A stretch of 64,000 bases of DNA from Rubrivirga marina (GCF_002283365.1 NZ_MQWD01000001.1:1559154-1623153), one strand, 5' to 3'; numbered from the stretch's first letter, positions 1 through 8,973 are shown. A program made the numbers and translations. Notes: a model not told the origin generated them from the letters alone.

Positions 1-1
1 C

Positions 2-1231
2 TTCACGACGCTGCTCCGCACCAACCGCGACGTCCGCTGGCTGTGGGGGGGGACCGTCGTGTCGCTCTTCGGCGACTGGTTCAACACGCTCGCGCTGTAC
101 CGGCTCGTCCTCGACCTCACGGGCTCGGAGTCCGCGCTCGGCGGCGTCTTCCTGACCAAGCTGCTGCCGCTCGCGCTCGCCTCGCCGATCGCGGGCGTGC
201 TGGCCGACCGGCTCGACCGTCGGAAGCTGATGATCGGGGCCGACGTCGTCCGGGCCGCGCTCGTGCTCGGCTTCCTGTTCGTCCGCGACGCCGAGGACCT
301 GTGGCTGCTCTACGTCCTCGCCGCCGCGCAGATCGCCGTGAGCGCGGCGTTCACGCCGGCCCGCGACGCCGTCCTGCCGCTCATCACCAAGCGGGGCGAG
401 TTGCTCACGGCCAACGCGCTCCTCGCCGCGACGTGGTCGATCATGCTCGCCGTCGGGGCCGCGGCCGGCGGACCGGTCGTCGACGCGTTCGGGACCGACG
501 TCGTGTTTTGGCTCGACGCCGGGACGTACCTCGTCAGCGCCGTGTTCATCGCCGGCATCCGGCTGCCGGCCCGTGAGGTGGAGCTCGACGTGGGCGGCGT
601 GGTCCGGGCCGGGCTTCGGCGGATCGCCGAGGGCTGGCGCTACGTCCGGACGCGCCCGCCGGTCCGGCGGATCGCCGGCGCGAAGGCGGCCTGGGGCATC
701 GGCGGCGGCGGCCTCGTGTTCGCCCTCGCGCTCCTCGGCGACCAGCTTTTCCCGTCGGCGGGGACGACCGGGATCGGCGTCCTCTTCGCCGCGCGCGGGC
801 TCGGGACCGGCATCGGGCCGATCCTCGCGCGGACGGTCTTTCGAGACGCGCGGCGGTGGCCCGCCGTCCTCGCCGGCTGCATCGTCGTGAGCGGCCTCGG
901 CTACCTCGGCGTCGCCGCCGTGGCCGACTGGCGGTGGCTTGTGGTCGGTTTCGTGGTGTTCGCGCACGCCGCCAGCGGCGCCAACTGGGTCCTGTCGACG
1001 ACCCTGCTCCAGGAGCGTTCGGAGGACGCGTACCGCGGGCGCGTCGTCGCGACGGACTGGCTGCTCGTGACGCTCGTCGATAGCGTCACGATCGTCATCG
1101 CCAGCCAGTTGCTGGAGGCCGGCGTCGGGCTCGTGGTGCTGATCGCGGCCCTCGGCGCGGTTCAGGTCGGGACCGGGCTCGCGTACGGCGCGCTCGTCGT
1201 CCCGGCTGAGCGGAAGGCGCGGGCCGGGTAG
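2..1231 (+). CDS. MFS transporter, 5' end outside window
   Basis: Partial gene: the frame is open from base 2 with no convincing start, so the N-terminus lies to the left; the stop is at 1229-1231 and 409 residues are visible. The protein is a chain of hydrophobic helices typical of the 12-helix major facilitator fold. The loop after helix 2 carries the MFS signature as GVLADRLDRRKLMI, and the text around FTPARDAVLPLI is typical of the MFS_3 / EntS-like exporter branch. Likely an inner-membrane proton-driven exporter of a small molecule; the substrate cannot be read from sequence. The GTG at 59 is internal to the first visible helix and is unlikely to be the true start. The next gene, a histidine kinase, starts 81 bases downstream in the same direction, but nothing shows they share a function. 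Confidence 0.88.
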   Translation, partial: FTTLLRTNRDVRWLWGGTVVSLFGDWFNTLALYRLVLDLTGSESALGGVFLTKLLPLALASPIAGVLADRLDRRKLMIGADVVRAALVLGFLFVRDAEDLWLLYVLAAAQIAVSAAFTPARDAVLPLITKRGELLTANALLAATWSIMLAVGAAAGGPVVDAFGTDVVFWLDAGTYLVSAVFIAGIRLPAREVELDVGGVVRAGLRRIAEGWRYVRTRPPVRRIAGAKAAWGIGGGGLVFALALLGDQLFPSAGTTGIGVLFAARGLGTGIGPILARTVFRDARRWPAVLAGCIVVSGLGYLGVAAVADWRWLVVGFVVFAHAASGANWVLSTTLLQERSEDAYRGRVVATDWLLVTLVDSVTIVIASQLLEAGVGLVVLIAALGAVQVGTGLAYGALVVPAERKARAG

Positions 1232-1312
1232 GCCCGCATCGGGGCCGAGGTGGGGGAGGTCGGCTCTCGAGCCGCGCCTTACGCCCGCGGCCTCGCCGCC
1301 GATACCCGGGGC

Positions 1313-2878
1313 ATGGCCCCTGCCGCTCCTCCCGCGCCCGCCCTCGCCGACCGCGTCGACACGGCCGAGGCCGCGCTCCGCAACGCGGCGCTCTCGCACC
1401 CCAACGCGCTCGAGCTGATGGAGGTCGGCGTCGCCCGCCTCGGCGAGGCGCTCGACGCCGACGTCGCCGTCGCGCTCGTCGGCGAGGCCCAGTCGGCGGC
1501 GTTCGTCCGCTGCGCCGTGTGGCCGCCCGGCGCCACGCCCGACCTCGTCGAGGTCGAGGGGGCCGACGCCGCCACGTTCTGCCAGGGCGACCTCGTCGTC
1601 GTCACCGGCGGTCCCCTCGCCGACGACCTCGGCCAGCCCCACGTGCTCGCCGTGCCCGTCGCCGGCTCGGCCCCCGGCGCGTTCGTGTTCGCGGCCGCCG
1701 CGCCGTGGACGCCCGCCGATGAGGCCGCCGCCGCCCGCCTCGGCCTCCTCTTCGGCACGCTCTGGGCGTGGGTCGAGGCCGAGGCCCGCTTCCAGCGGAC
1801 CGTCGCCGACCTCGACGACGCACTCTTCACCTTCGGCCACGACCCCGACGGCCGCCGGGCCTACGTCTTCGTCACGCCCCAGGCCGAGGCCCTCACCGGC
1901 CTGGACCCCGACGCGCTGCTGGCCGGCGACGCCGACTGGGCCGACCTCGTGGTCGAGGAGGACCGCGCCGCCTTCGCCGCCCACGACGCGCGGCTCCGCA
2001 TGGGCGACGCGTCGCACGTCGAGGTCCGCCTCCGGCTCGACGGCGGCGACGTCGTCTGGATCGCCGAGCGGGCCACGCCGAGCCTCGACGCGGCCGGCCG
2101 GCCCGTCGCGGGCGGCCTCCTCGCCGACGTCACCGCGCGGAAGGAGGCCGAGGCCCAGCTCGACCGCGCCCGGCGGATCGCCGAGCGCGCGGCCCAGACG
2201 CGAATGTCGTTCCTCCGCATGATGAGCCACGAGCTCCGCACGCCCCTCGGCGCCATCCGCGGCTTCTCCGACCTCCTCGTCGAGGAGACCCGCGACCTGA
2301 ACGCGCCGCCCGAGGTGGCCGAGTTCGCCGGCACCATCCGCGACGCCTCCGACCGCGCGCTCCGCCTCGTCTCCGACCTCCTCGACCTCTCGCGGCTCGA
2401 GACCGGCGCGCTCGACCTGGCCCGCCAACCCGTCGACCTCGGCGCCGTCGCCCGGACCATCGCGGCCCGCCACGCGCCGGCCGCCGAGGCCAAGAGCGTC
2501 ACGCTCGGCGTCCTGACCCCGGCCGACCCCGTCCTCGTCGAGGCCGACCCGTCCCGCCTCGATCAGATCGTCGACCAGCTCCTCTCCAACGCCGCCCGTT
2601 TCACGAACGACGGTCGCATCGACGTCCGGCTGGCGGTCGTCGGTGGCGAGGCCCGCCTCAGCGTCGCCGACACGGGCGTGGGCATCACCGACGACGTGCT
2701 GGAAGCCGTCTTCGAGCCGTTCGTGCAAGAGGACGCCCGCGTCAACCGCGAGTACGGCGGGACCGGCCTCGGCCTCGCCATCGCCAGCCGTCTCGCGCGC
2801 CAGATGGGCGGCTCGCTCACGGCACAGAGCGCCAAGGATACGGGCTCCACGTTTACGCTCGCGCTTCCCTGCGGGTAG
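1313..2878 (+). CDS. GAF/PAS sensor histidine kinase
   Basis: Predicted 521-residue sensor kinase, probably cytosolic because no membrane segment is visible. Order: GAF-like region (about 20-160), PAS domain with PAC end (about 165-275, ending near GGLLADVTARKEAEAQ), a short coiled linker, HisKA dimerisation helix with H-box MMSHELRTPLGA (phosphorylated His about 306), then HATPase_c with N-box (DQLLSNAARF, Asn about 426), G1-box (VADTGVGI, Asp about 453) and G2-box (GGTGLGLAIASRLA). All catalytic boxes look intact. The ATG at 1313 is preferred over the GTG at 1250 because it directly precedes a normal Ala/Pro-rich N-terminus and follows a TA-containing promoter-like element. No response regulator is adjacent, so it is an orphan kinase here. 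Its stop lies three bases from the stop of convergent queG. Confidence 0.88.
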   Translation: MAPAAPPAPALADRVDTAEAALRNAALSHPNALELMEVGVARLGEALDADVAVALVGEAQSAAFVRCAVWPPGATPDLVEVEGADAATFCQGDLVVVTGGPLADDLGQPHVLAVPVAGSAPGAFVFAAAAPWTPADEAAAARLGLLFGTLWAWVEAEARFQRTVADLDDALFTFGHDPDGRRAYVFVTPQAEALTGLDPDALLAGDADWADLVVEEDRAAFAAHDARLRMGDASHVEVRLRLDGGDVVWIAERATPSLDAAGRPVAGGLLADVTARKEAEAQLDRARRIAERAAQTRMSFLRMMSHELRTPLGAIRGFSDLLVEETRDLNAPPEVAEFAGTIRDASDRALRLVSDLLDLSRLETGALDLARQPVDLGAVARTIAARHAPAAEAKSVTLGVLTPADPVLVEADPSRLDQIVDQLLSNAARFTNDGRIDVRLAVVGGEARLSVADTGVGITDDVLEAVFEPFVQEDARVNREYGGTGLGLAIASRLARQMGGSLTAQSAKDTGSTFTLALPCG

Positions 2879-2881
2879 CCG

Positions 2882-3856
2882 CTACGCCCGATCCGCATTG
2901 AGGGCGGCGTTCTCCATGTTGCGGAGGAACCCCTCGACTTTCGTCCGCTTGACGGGGCTCCGGCGGAACCGTCCGCGCCACGCCTCGACGTCGATCTCGG
3001 CCCACTCGCGGGCCGGCGTGTTGGTGACGCCGGGTCGAGGCAGGAACCGCGCGTCCCGGGTCGGCTGGGAGAACTTGGTCCACGGGCACACGTCCTGGCA
3101 GATGTCGCACCCGAAGGCCCACGTGCCGAACTCGGCCGCGAGGTCCTCGGGGAGGTCGGGCCCGCGGTGCTCGATGGTCCAGTACGAGATGCAGCGGCTC
3201 CCGTCGATCTGGTAGGGAGCGTCGAGGGCGCCCGTCGGGCAGGCGTCGAGGCAGCGCGTGCAACTCCCACAGTGGTCGGCCCGGAACGGCTCGTCGGGCT
3301 CGAGCGGGACGTCTACGATCAGTTCGCCGAGGAACACGAACGAGCCGTGCGTGCGGGTGAGGAGGTTCGTGTTCTTCCCCTGCCAGCCGAGGCCGGCCCG
3401 CTGGGCCCACGCCTTGTCGAGAACCGGCGCCGAGTCGACGAAGGCGCGGCCTCCGGCGCCGCCCGTCCGCCGGTCGAGCCAGTCGAACAGCTCGGCCAAC
3501 TTCTCCTTGAGCACGTCGTGGTAGTCGTCGCCCCACGCATAGCGGCTGATCTTGGCCGCCTCGGCGTTTCCGCCGCCCGGCCGGCGCCCGGGCTGGAAGT
3601 AGCTCACGAACACGGAGACGACCGACTCGGCGCCCGGTACCAGCTCGCGCGGGTCGACGCGCTTGTCGAAGTTCCGCTCCATCCACGTCATGGCGCCGTC
3701 GGAGCCGCCGTGGCGGCCGGCCTCGAGCCACGCCTCCAGCCGACGGGCCTCGGTGTCGAGCTTCTCGGCCCGCGCGATGCCGACGCCGTCGAACCCGATG
3801 CGGCGCGCCTCGGCCTTGAGGTCGCGGGCGAGTCGGGCGGGGTCGTAGCCGGGCAC
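2882..3856 (-). CDS. queG: Epoxyqueuosine reductase QueG
   Basis: Catalyses the last step of queuosine synthesis, reducing epoxyqueuosine to queuosine in tRNA wobble position 34; a cytosolic cobalamin and double [4Fe-4S] enzyme. Seen: catalytic-type Asp in VDSAPVLDKAWAQRAG (about residue 141), the QGKNTNLL loop, a ferredoxin cluster CGSCTRCLDACP (Cys 196, 199, 202, 206) and a second CDICQDVCPW group (about 250-258). Predicted length is 324 residues, close to short QueG versions without the C-terminal HEAT region. The GTG at 3856 is chosen because sequence upstream in this frame is Arg/Pro-rich nonsense and runs into the dinB-type gene ending at 3904. Other queuosine genes are not nearby. It converges with the histidine kinase with only three bases between stops. 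Confidence 0.93.
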   Translation of the reverse strand: MPGYDPARLARDLKAEARRIGFDGVGIARAEKLDTEARRLEAWLEAGRHGGSDGAMTWMERNFDKRVDPRELVPGAESVVSVFVSYFQPGRRPGGGNAEAAKISRYAWGDDYHDVLKEKLAELFDWLDRRTGGAGGRAFVDSAPVLDKAWAQRAGLGWQGKNTNLLTRTHGSFVFLGELIVDVPLEPDEPFRADHCGSCTRCLDACPTGALDAPYQIDGSRCISYWTIEHRGPDLPEDLAAEFGTWAFGCDICQDVCPWTKFSQPTRDARFLPRPGVTNTPAREWAEIDVEAWRGRFRRSPVKRTKVEGFLRNMENAALNADRA

Positions 3857-3903
3857 GAGGAGAGGGTACGGAGGAGACGAGACGCGGACGGGTCCAACGA
3901 ACG

Positions 3904-4464
3904 CTACGCCGCGGTCACCTGCGTCCCCCTCGTCTTCTTCGCTTCCGAGCGGAGCGCGGGGCCTCCTCCGAGTGCGGCGAGCGTCCGCTCGACCTGGGCG
4001 TCGTGGTGGCGGTGGTGGGCGAGGAGAAACGCGAGGGCGTCGTCGAACAGGAACGGACCCGCGAGCGGGTGCCGGTAGGCGACCGCGCCCTCGGCCGGCG
4101 TCGACCGCCACTCGGCCCGAACGTCGTCCCACCGGTCGCGGACCTCAGGCCAGCGCGGATCCGCCGACGGCATCACGCCGGCCGCCGACGGCGGCGCGGG
4201 GATCCGGAGGGGGAGGGACAGGACGCCGGCCAGCGCCCGGCGCCGCGCGCCCGAGGTGGCCCGGACGATCGCCGAGGCGGGCGGGCCCGTGAGTGTGAGC
4301 CCCGCGTCGATCCGCACGAAGTGCTCGGCGAGCTGGGCCAGTGACCACGCGCCGGGCGCGGGAGCGGCGTGGACGACGGCCGAGGGGAGCGCGTCGAGAC
4401 GGGCGGCGAACGCGGCGCGGTGAGCGTCGAGCACGTCCAGCAGACGGGCAGCGCGTGGCGTCAT
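3904..4464 (-). CDS. DinB-family protein
   Basis: 186-residue DinB/YfiT-like four-helix protein. The family binds a divalent metal through three His residues; here candidates are His in LAEHFVRID (helix 2) and the His-rich C-terminal helix LLAHHRHHDAQVERTL, the usual DinB arrangement. Members act as thiol transferases or metal-dependent hydrolases, and the exact role is often unknown. The ATG at 4464 overlaps the stop of the upstream DoxX-like gene by four bases (ATGA type), so the two are translationally coupled. The C-terminal tail is basic and Thr-rich. Confident on family, not on substrate. Confidence 0.82.
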   Translation of the reverse strand: MTPRAARLLDVLDAHRAAFAARLDALPSAVVHAAPAPGAWSLAQLAEHFVRIDAGLTLTGPPASAIVRATSGARRRALAGVLSLPLRIPAPPSAAGVMPSADPRWPEVRDRWDDVRAEWRSTPAEGAVAYRHPLAGPFLFDDALAFLLAHHRHHDAQVERTLAALGGGPALRSEAKKTRGTQVTAA

Positions 4465-4865
4465 CGGAGGGCGGGGACCGGAGCGCGCTGGGCAGCGGGC
4501 GCCAGCGACCACACGACGGCGCCGCACACGGCGACGGCGCTGTTCTTGAGCACGCCGGTGAGCGGGTCGAGGAGCGTCGACGGGTCGGTCCAGACCACGC
4601 CGAGCGTGATCGCCGCCATGGCCACCGTGGTCACGGCGACGGCCAGCCGCTCGCGGTACCCGACGAGAAGGACAACGCCGGCGATCGTCTCCAGCACGCC
4701 GATGGCGACGAGCGTCGCCTCGGGCGAGCCGACCCACAGGCCCGAGGCGGCCACGATCGCGAGCTCACCCGCGTCGCGGAGCCAGAGCTTGAGGCCGAGC
4801 CCCTCGCCGAGCCACACGAGCGCGAGCGAGAAGCGGGCAGCGCGGCGGAGGGCGAGGGGTGTCAT
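4461..4865 (-). CDS. DoxX-like integral membrane protein
   Basis: 134 residues with four predicted membrane helices (about 8-25, 45-68, 75-95, 108-125). The sequence LVWLGEGLGLKLW followed by IGVLETIAGVVLLVGY matches the DoxX/SURF4-like group, especially the version often found next to or fused with NAD-dependent epimerases. Here the SDR oxidoreductase at 4988 is divergently transcribed from the same intergenic space, so the pairing is preserved at the neighbourhood level. Function in the family is poorly defined (redox or quinone-linked roles are proposed for DoxX). It overlaps the downstream DinB-type gene by four bases. Confidence 0.78.
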   Translation of the reverse strand: MTPLALRRAARFSLALVWLGEGLGLKLWLRDAGELAIVAASGLWVGSPEATLVAIGVLETIAGVVLLVGYRERLAVAVTTVAMAAITLGVVWTDPSTLLDPLTGVLKNSAVAVCGAVVWSLAPAAQRAPVPALR

Positions 4866-4987
4866 GGCTCCGTGTTTTCAGTGATGATTGAAAATTACGA
4901 ATGCGTCCCCGGTGGGTTTCACCGGCGCCAAGCCGGAACCGATGCCCTGCCGAACCCGCTCAACCCCGCCGAACTCACGGTCCCGCG
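4866..4987. promoter_or_regulatory. Divergent intergenic promoter region
   Basis: This 122-base gap separates the DoxX-like gene (leftward) from the SDR gene (rightward). It contains the most AT-rich stretch of the first 10 kb (4872-4902, around gatgattgaaaattacgaa), as expected of a promoter. On the minus strand TAATTTTC lies about 25 bases before the DoxX start and resembles the Bacteroidota -7 element TAnnTTTG. No clear operator repeat is visible. Confidence 0.4.
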
Positions 4988-5902
4988 ATGCACGTCCTCC
5001 TCACTGGCGCCACCGGCTACGTCGGCGGCTACGTCCTCGACGCGCTCCTCCGCCACGGCCATACCGTCCGCGCGCTCGTCCGCGACGGAGGTGAGGGGCT
5101 GGCGGCGCACGAGAACGTCGAGGTCCACCAGGGCGACGTCACCGATCCCGATTCGTTTGGCCACGCGTTCGCGAGTGTCGACGCCGTCGTCCACCTCGTC
5201 GGGATCATCGACGAGAGCCCGTCGAACGGCGTCACGTTCGAGCGGATCCATGTCGACGGGACCCGCAACGTGGTCGAGGCGGCGCGCGCGGCCGGCGTCG
5301 GCCGGTTCGTCCACATGAGCGCGAACGGCGCGCGGCCGGACGGGGTGAGCGCGTACCAGACGACGAAGTGGGCGGCCGAGGAGGTCGTCCGTGGCGCCGG
5401 CTTCGACCACTGGGTGATCTTTCGGCCGTCGACCCTGTTCGGCGACCCGGGCGAGGACAACCCGGAGTTCGCGAAGCGGCTGTGGGAGACGCTCGTCGAG
5501 CCGTTCCCCGTCCTGCCCGTGTTCGGCGACGGGGCGTACGAGCTCCAGCCGGTCCACGTCGAGGCCTGCGCCGAGGCGTTCGCCCAGGCGGTCGCGCGTG
5601 ACGCGTCGAACGGCGTGGCGTACTGCGTGGCGGGGAAGGAGCGGATCCCCTACCGCGAGGCGCTCCGGCGGATCGCTCGCGGTGGCGGCGTCCGCCCCAA
5701 GCCGACGGCGCCGGTCCCGATCGCGCTCGCGCGGCTCGGCGTGAACACGCTCGGGAAAGCCGGGCTCCTGCCGATCTCGCCCGCCCAGTTCGAGATGCTC
5801 GTCGAGGGCAACACGTGCGACCCGTCGGCCTTCTTCGCCGACTTCGACGTGGAGTCGCCGCCGTTCGACGTGCCCGCGCTGAGCTACCTGCGTCAGTACT
5901 GA
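4988..5902 (+). CDS. NDUFA9-like NAD(P)-dependent SDR oxidoreductase
   Basis: 304-residue atypical short-chain dehydrogenase of the complex-I NDUFA9 / NmrA-like group. The Rossmann nucleotide-binding loop is at the extreme N-terminus, LLTGATGYVGGYV (glycines about 7-13), and a YxxxK pair is present in SAYQTTKWAAEE (Tyr about 123, Lys about 127), so it may be catalytically active rather than only structural. The C-terminal part (EMLVEGNTCDP...) resembles NDUFA9-type proteins that bind quinone-chain complexes. The ATG at 4988 is chosen because the Rossmann strand begins immediately after it; longer upstream starts add non-homologous sequence. Followed at once by a palindromic terminator. Confidence 0.85.
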   Translation: MHVLLTGATGYVGGYVLDALLRHGHTVRALVRDGGEGLAAHENVEVHQGDVTDPDSFGHAFASVDAVVHLVGIIDESPSNGVTFERIHVDGTRNVVEAARAAGVGRFVHMSANGARPDGVSAYQTTKWAAEEVVRGAGFDHWVIFRPSTLFGDPGEDNPEFAKRLWETLVEPFPVLPVFGDGAYELQPVHVEACAEAFAQAVARDASNGVAYCVAGKERIPYREALRRIARGGGVRPKPTAPVPIALARLGVNTLGKAGLLPISPAQFEMLVEGNTCDPSAFFADFDVESPPFDVPALSYLRQY

Positions 5903-5934
5903 CCCCGCCGGCCTCGGCGCCGAGGCGGCCGGGG
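5903..5934. terminator. Palindromic terminator, CCTCGG family
   Basis: Starts right after the SDR stop codon. The core CCTCGGCGCCGAGG is a perfect inverted repeat extended outward by GC-rich arms with small bulges. There is no downstream T-tract. It belongs to the palindrome family seen throughout the window. Confidence 0.6.
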
Positions 5935-6038
5935 TGAGGGGCCCACCGGACGCGGGCCCCTCGGGAACACGCCGGGCTGGAGGCCTCCGCCCAAGATCGA
6001 GGCGGAGGGGATGGGTGGCCCCCACCCGGAGGTCGGCG

Positions 6039-7619
6039 TCAGCGGATCCGGAGCGCGTCGGCGATGACGACGGAGCCGGAGCCGGTCCAGCGCGAGAGGA
6101 CCACCTTGTTCCAGCCAGACGTGAAGCTGTACGTCCCCAGCGTGTTCCACTTGCCGCCGTTGGCCTGCTGGTTCACGTACGTCGTCGCGAGCTGCGAGCC
6201 GGACGCGTTGTACACGATGAACGGCGCGCTCGGCGAGCGGTTGGAGCCGGCGACCCACCACGCGTCGATCGTCCTCGTGCCGCCGCTCGGGAGGTAGAAC
6301 CAGAACGTCGCGCCGTCGGAGACGGAGGCCGTCTGGGCCCACCAGTAGCCCGTCTGGTAGTCCGTCGAGTGGCTCGAGGCCGTCCAGTTCGACGACGTTT
6401 GGATGTAGCCGACGTTCGTGTCGTTGAGGCTGTTGTTGCTGTCGACGATGATGGTCGAGCCCGACGGCGGCGGTGTCGAGCCACAGGCCGAGTTGATCCG
6501 GTTGAGGTAGTCGGTCCAGGGCCAGTTCGGGCCCGGGTCGGTCCGGTTGTAGGGCTGGAGCTGGCCGTGGCCTACGAAGTGGTACACGTCGCGCGGGATG
6601 CCCCAGTCCTGGCTGATGTCGCAGCCGAGCTCGGCCGACGCCTGGACCTGCCCGGTCGGGAACGACGATTGCGAGGCGTAGCCGGCGTGCTCGATGCCGA
6701 TCGTGAAGTTGTTCGAGGACTGGCCGTTCTTGCCGCAGTCGGTGTTGCCGTTGAGCGAGCAGTCGTAGCTCGCCCCGATGTGCCACGCCTTCTGGGACTC
6801 GCGGACGAGCTGCGAGATCTGCGAGCCCGACTCGTTGACCACGTAGTGGGCGCTGACGCCCGCCTGCGAGTTCGTCAGCCAGCCCCAGCAGCCGGCGTAG
6901 CTCCCTTCGCAGGTGTGGACGATGACCATCGACGGGTCCGTCCCGGACGGGCGCGAGCTGTAGTTCGGGGAGGCCCGCCAGATGGCCGGGCCGTAGTCGG
7001 CGCTCATCGAGCGCGCCTCGGCGGCCTCGGGCACGCCGCGGAGCTCGGCGGCTGCGACCGGCGCCGCCTCGATCCGCCCGACGACGCGGCCCTCGACCGT
7101 GATCTCGGCGCCCGACTGGAGCACGGCGTAGACGCCGTCGCGGGCGTAGACCGCCTGGGCCGCTGGCGTCTCGACGCCGCTGTAGCGGACGACGAGGTCG
7201 CCCCAGTCTTCGAGCGACGCTCGAGGCTGGCCTTCGGCGTCGGCCCACGACCGCAGCAGCGCGGCGGCGGCGCGGACGTTGGCCGTCGGCTCGGTCCGGG
7301 CCTGCGGCTCCGTCACGCCCGCCAGCCGGGCGCCCTCGCGGAGCCGCTCGCCGCGGAGCGCCATCACGCCGAACGCGGGCGCGACGCCCTCGAACTCCTC
7401 GTGGCCCTCGACCATCTCCCACCGGGTTTCGGTGTAGGCGATGGCCTCGAGCAGCGGTGCCGGCACGTCGAACTCAGCAGCGGCGCGGGCGAAGACGGTG
7501 TCGAGCGGGACGAGGTCGGCGGGGTCGCCGCCCTGGGCGGAGAAGGGCTGGTCGGAGCAGCCAGTGACGGCGAGGAGCGCGGCCAGGACGACCGCCGATA
7601 GACGATAGCGATGGGGCAT
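6039..7619 (-). CDS. Lipoprotein N-acetylmuramoyl-L-alanine amidase with golvesin-like domain
   Basis: 526-residue predicted envelope lipoprotein for peptidoglycan cleavage. Order: lipoprotein signal ending VTGC (Cys 21); an N-terminal region with FDVPAPLLEAIAYTETRW that looks like a lytic-transglycosylase-type helical domain (about 40-150); an amidase_2/PGRP domain with candidate zinc ligands in MVIVHTCEGS, GIEHAG and VGHGQLQPYNRTDPG; a PPPSGS linker; and a C-terminal golvesin/Xly-type domain rich in Trp and Gly, ending SVVIADALRIR. Extra Cys pairs in the amidase domain (TCEGSYAGCW, DCSLNGNTDCGK) suggest disulfides and an extracytoplasmic site. The ATG at 7619 is fixed by the signal peptide. 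It follows the WD40-like lipoprotein gene by 26 bases, so they probably form an operon. Confidence 0.87.
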   Translation of the reverse strand: MPHRYRLSAVVLAALLAVTGCSDQPFSAQGGDPADLVPLDTVFARAAAEFDVPAPLLEAIAYTETRWEMVEGHEEFEGVAPAFGVMALRGERLREGARLAGVTEPQARTEPTANVRAAAALLRSWADAEGQPRASLEDWGDLVVRYSGVETPAAQAVYARDGVYAVLQSGAEITVEGRVVGRIEAAPVAAAELRGVPEAAEARSMSADYGPAIWRASPNYSSRPSGTDPSMVIVHTCEGSYAGCWGWLTNSQAGVSAHYVVNESGSQISQLVRESQKAWHIGASYDCSLNGNTDCGKNGQSSNNFTIGIEHAGYASQSSFPTGQVQASAELGCDISQDWGIPRDVYHFVGHGQLQPYNRTDPGPNWPWTDYLNRINSACGSTPPPSGSTIIVDSNNSLNDTNVGYIQTSSNWTASSHSTDYQTGYWWAQTASVSDGATFWFYLPSGGTRTIDAWWVAGSNRSPSAPFIVYNASGSQLATTYVNQQANGGKWNTLGTYSFTSGWNKVVLSRWTGSGSVVIADALRIR

Positions 7620-7645
7620 GGGGAAGGGGTGTGGGATGGGCGGGC

Positions 7646-8707
7646 TCAAGGAGCCCAGAGGAGGCCCGAGTCCGGGCCGGGGGCGCGCGTGAGGCGCGTT
7701 TGTCGGGAGCCGTCGGCGCGCATGACGTAGAGCTCGGGGTCCCCATGTCGCTCCGAGACGAAGGCGATCCACCGGCCGTCGGGGCTCCACACGGGGCCAT
7801 GGCTGAGGGCGTCGGGCGCCGTGAGCGCGCGGTGCGTGCCCGTGGCGAGGTCGACGGTCCAGATCCGAGTACCGCCGTCGCGGGTGCGGGTCGTGTAGGC
7901 GAGGGCGGAGGCGTCGGGCGCCCAGGCGGGTTCGCCTTCGAGGGCTTCGAGGGCGCCGCCGTCGGCGCGAGACGCGTTGAGGCGTTGGCGGGCCGACCCG
8001 TCGGGCCGCATGACGACGAGCTCGTCCCGCCCGCGCTCGTTCGAGAGCACGGCGACGGCGCTCCCGTCGGGCGCCCAGCGCGGGCGCCACTCGTCGCGCG
8101 GGGAGGCCGGCACGCGGACCGGGTCGGCGCCGTCGGCCGCCATCCGGTAGACCTCGGCCTGGTGGTCGCGGCTGGAGGCGAACACGATCTCGGCGCCGCT
8201 CGGCGAGACGGCCGGCTCGAAGTTGCCCGCGGGGTCGGCGGTGAGCCGCACGAGGTCACCGCCGTCGCGAGCGGCGCGGTAGACGTCGCTGAACCCGTCA
8301 AGGTCGGACTCGAAGGCGAGCCATCGGCCGTCAGGGCTCCACGAGGGGTTCCGGGCTCGGCCCCGAGGCGGGGTGAGCAGGCGGAGCTCTCCGGCCTCGC
8401 GGATCGCCAGCTGCTCGCGGAGGCCCGCCGGCGTCTCGACCGTCCGCCCCACCACGACGGCGCGGCCGTCGGGCGAAACGGCCAGGGCGACCTCGTCGTG
8501 ATCGTCGCTGATTCGCTCGGGCGCCGCGCCGAAGGCCAGCCGGTAGGCCCCCCGCGGCCCGTCGCGCTCGGACGTGAAGAGGAGCTCGCCCGGGAGTCCG
8601 GCCACCTCCGCGTCGGAGAGGGGCCGGCTGGTGGGCTCCAGGCTGCACGCGGCGAGCGCGAGCAGCACGACGAGCGCGAAGGGGCCGGGGGGTGGTGGGA
8701 TGCCCAT
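7646..8707 (-). CDS. TolB-like beta-propeller lipoprotein
   Basis: 353 residues. A signal peptide ends in LALAAC (lipidated Cys 21). The rest is a chain of PD40/WD40-like TolB repeats, each with the hallmark SPDGRWLAF, SPSGAEIVF, APDGSAVAV or SPDGRWIAF; at least five copies are visible. Such proteins form six-bladed propellers in the periplasm or at the cell surface and mediate protein contacts. Here it precedes the amidase lipoprotein by 26 bases, so the two may work together on the envelope. The ATG at 8707 is set by the signal peptide. On its strand ACCTTGG lies just upstream, similar to the promoter element of the divergent kinase. Confidence 0.83.
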   Translation of the reverse strand: MGIPPPPGPFALVVLLALAACSLEPTSRPLSDAEVAGLPGELLFTSERDGPRGAYRLAFGAAPERISDDHDEVALAVSPDGRAVVVGRTVETPAGLREQLAIREAGELRLLTPPRGRARNPSWSPDGRWLAFESDLDGFSDVYRAARDGGDLVRLTADPAGNFEPAVSPSGAEIVFASSRDHQAEVYRMAADGADPVRVPASPRDEWRPRWAPDGSAVAVLSNERGRDELVVMRPDGSARQRLNASRADGGALEALEGEPAWAPDASALAYTTRTRDGGTRIWTVDLATGTHRALTAPDALSHGPVWSPDGRWIAFVSERHGDPELYVMRADGSRQTRLTRAPGPDSGLLWAP

Positions 8708-8948
8708 GCGGTCCAAGGTTGGGGGACGGGCCCCCGCCGCGTTGGCCGCCACGGCACGCTCGGCCTGGCCTTGCTGGATCAGAGGCGTGCTCCTCGTGTT
8801 GCACGGCGATAGTGCGTTAGAGCCAGAAAGCGCTTGCACGGCAAGGCCGTGGCCTCCCCGTGGGGCGGTCCGCCTCGGCGGGCCGACGCGGGTGCTCGAA
8901 GACACTGGGGAGCCCCCGAGGTGGAGGCCCCTGGCCGGAGAGCGTCGG

Positions 8949-8956
8949 TACCTTGG
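8949..8956 (+). promoter_or_regulatory. Putative -7 promoter element TACCTTGG
   Basis: TACCTTGG lies 17 bases before the ATG of the deoxynucleoside kinase gene and resembles the Bacteroidota primary-sigma -7 element TAnnTTTG. No clear -33 TTG is seen. The same motif type recurs upstream of many starts in this window. Confidence 0.45.
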
Positions 8957-8973
8957 CCGGCCCCCCCGACGCC

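Noticed and set aside
2879-2881. Terminator between the histidine kinase and queG
   Set aside because: Only three bases separate the convergent stops; no hairpin can be placed there without overlapping coding sequence.
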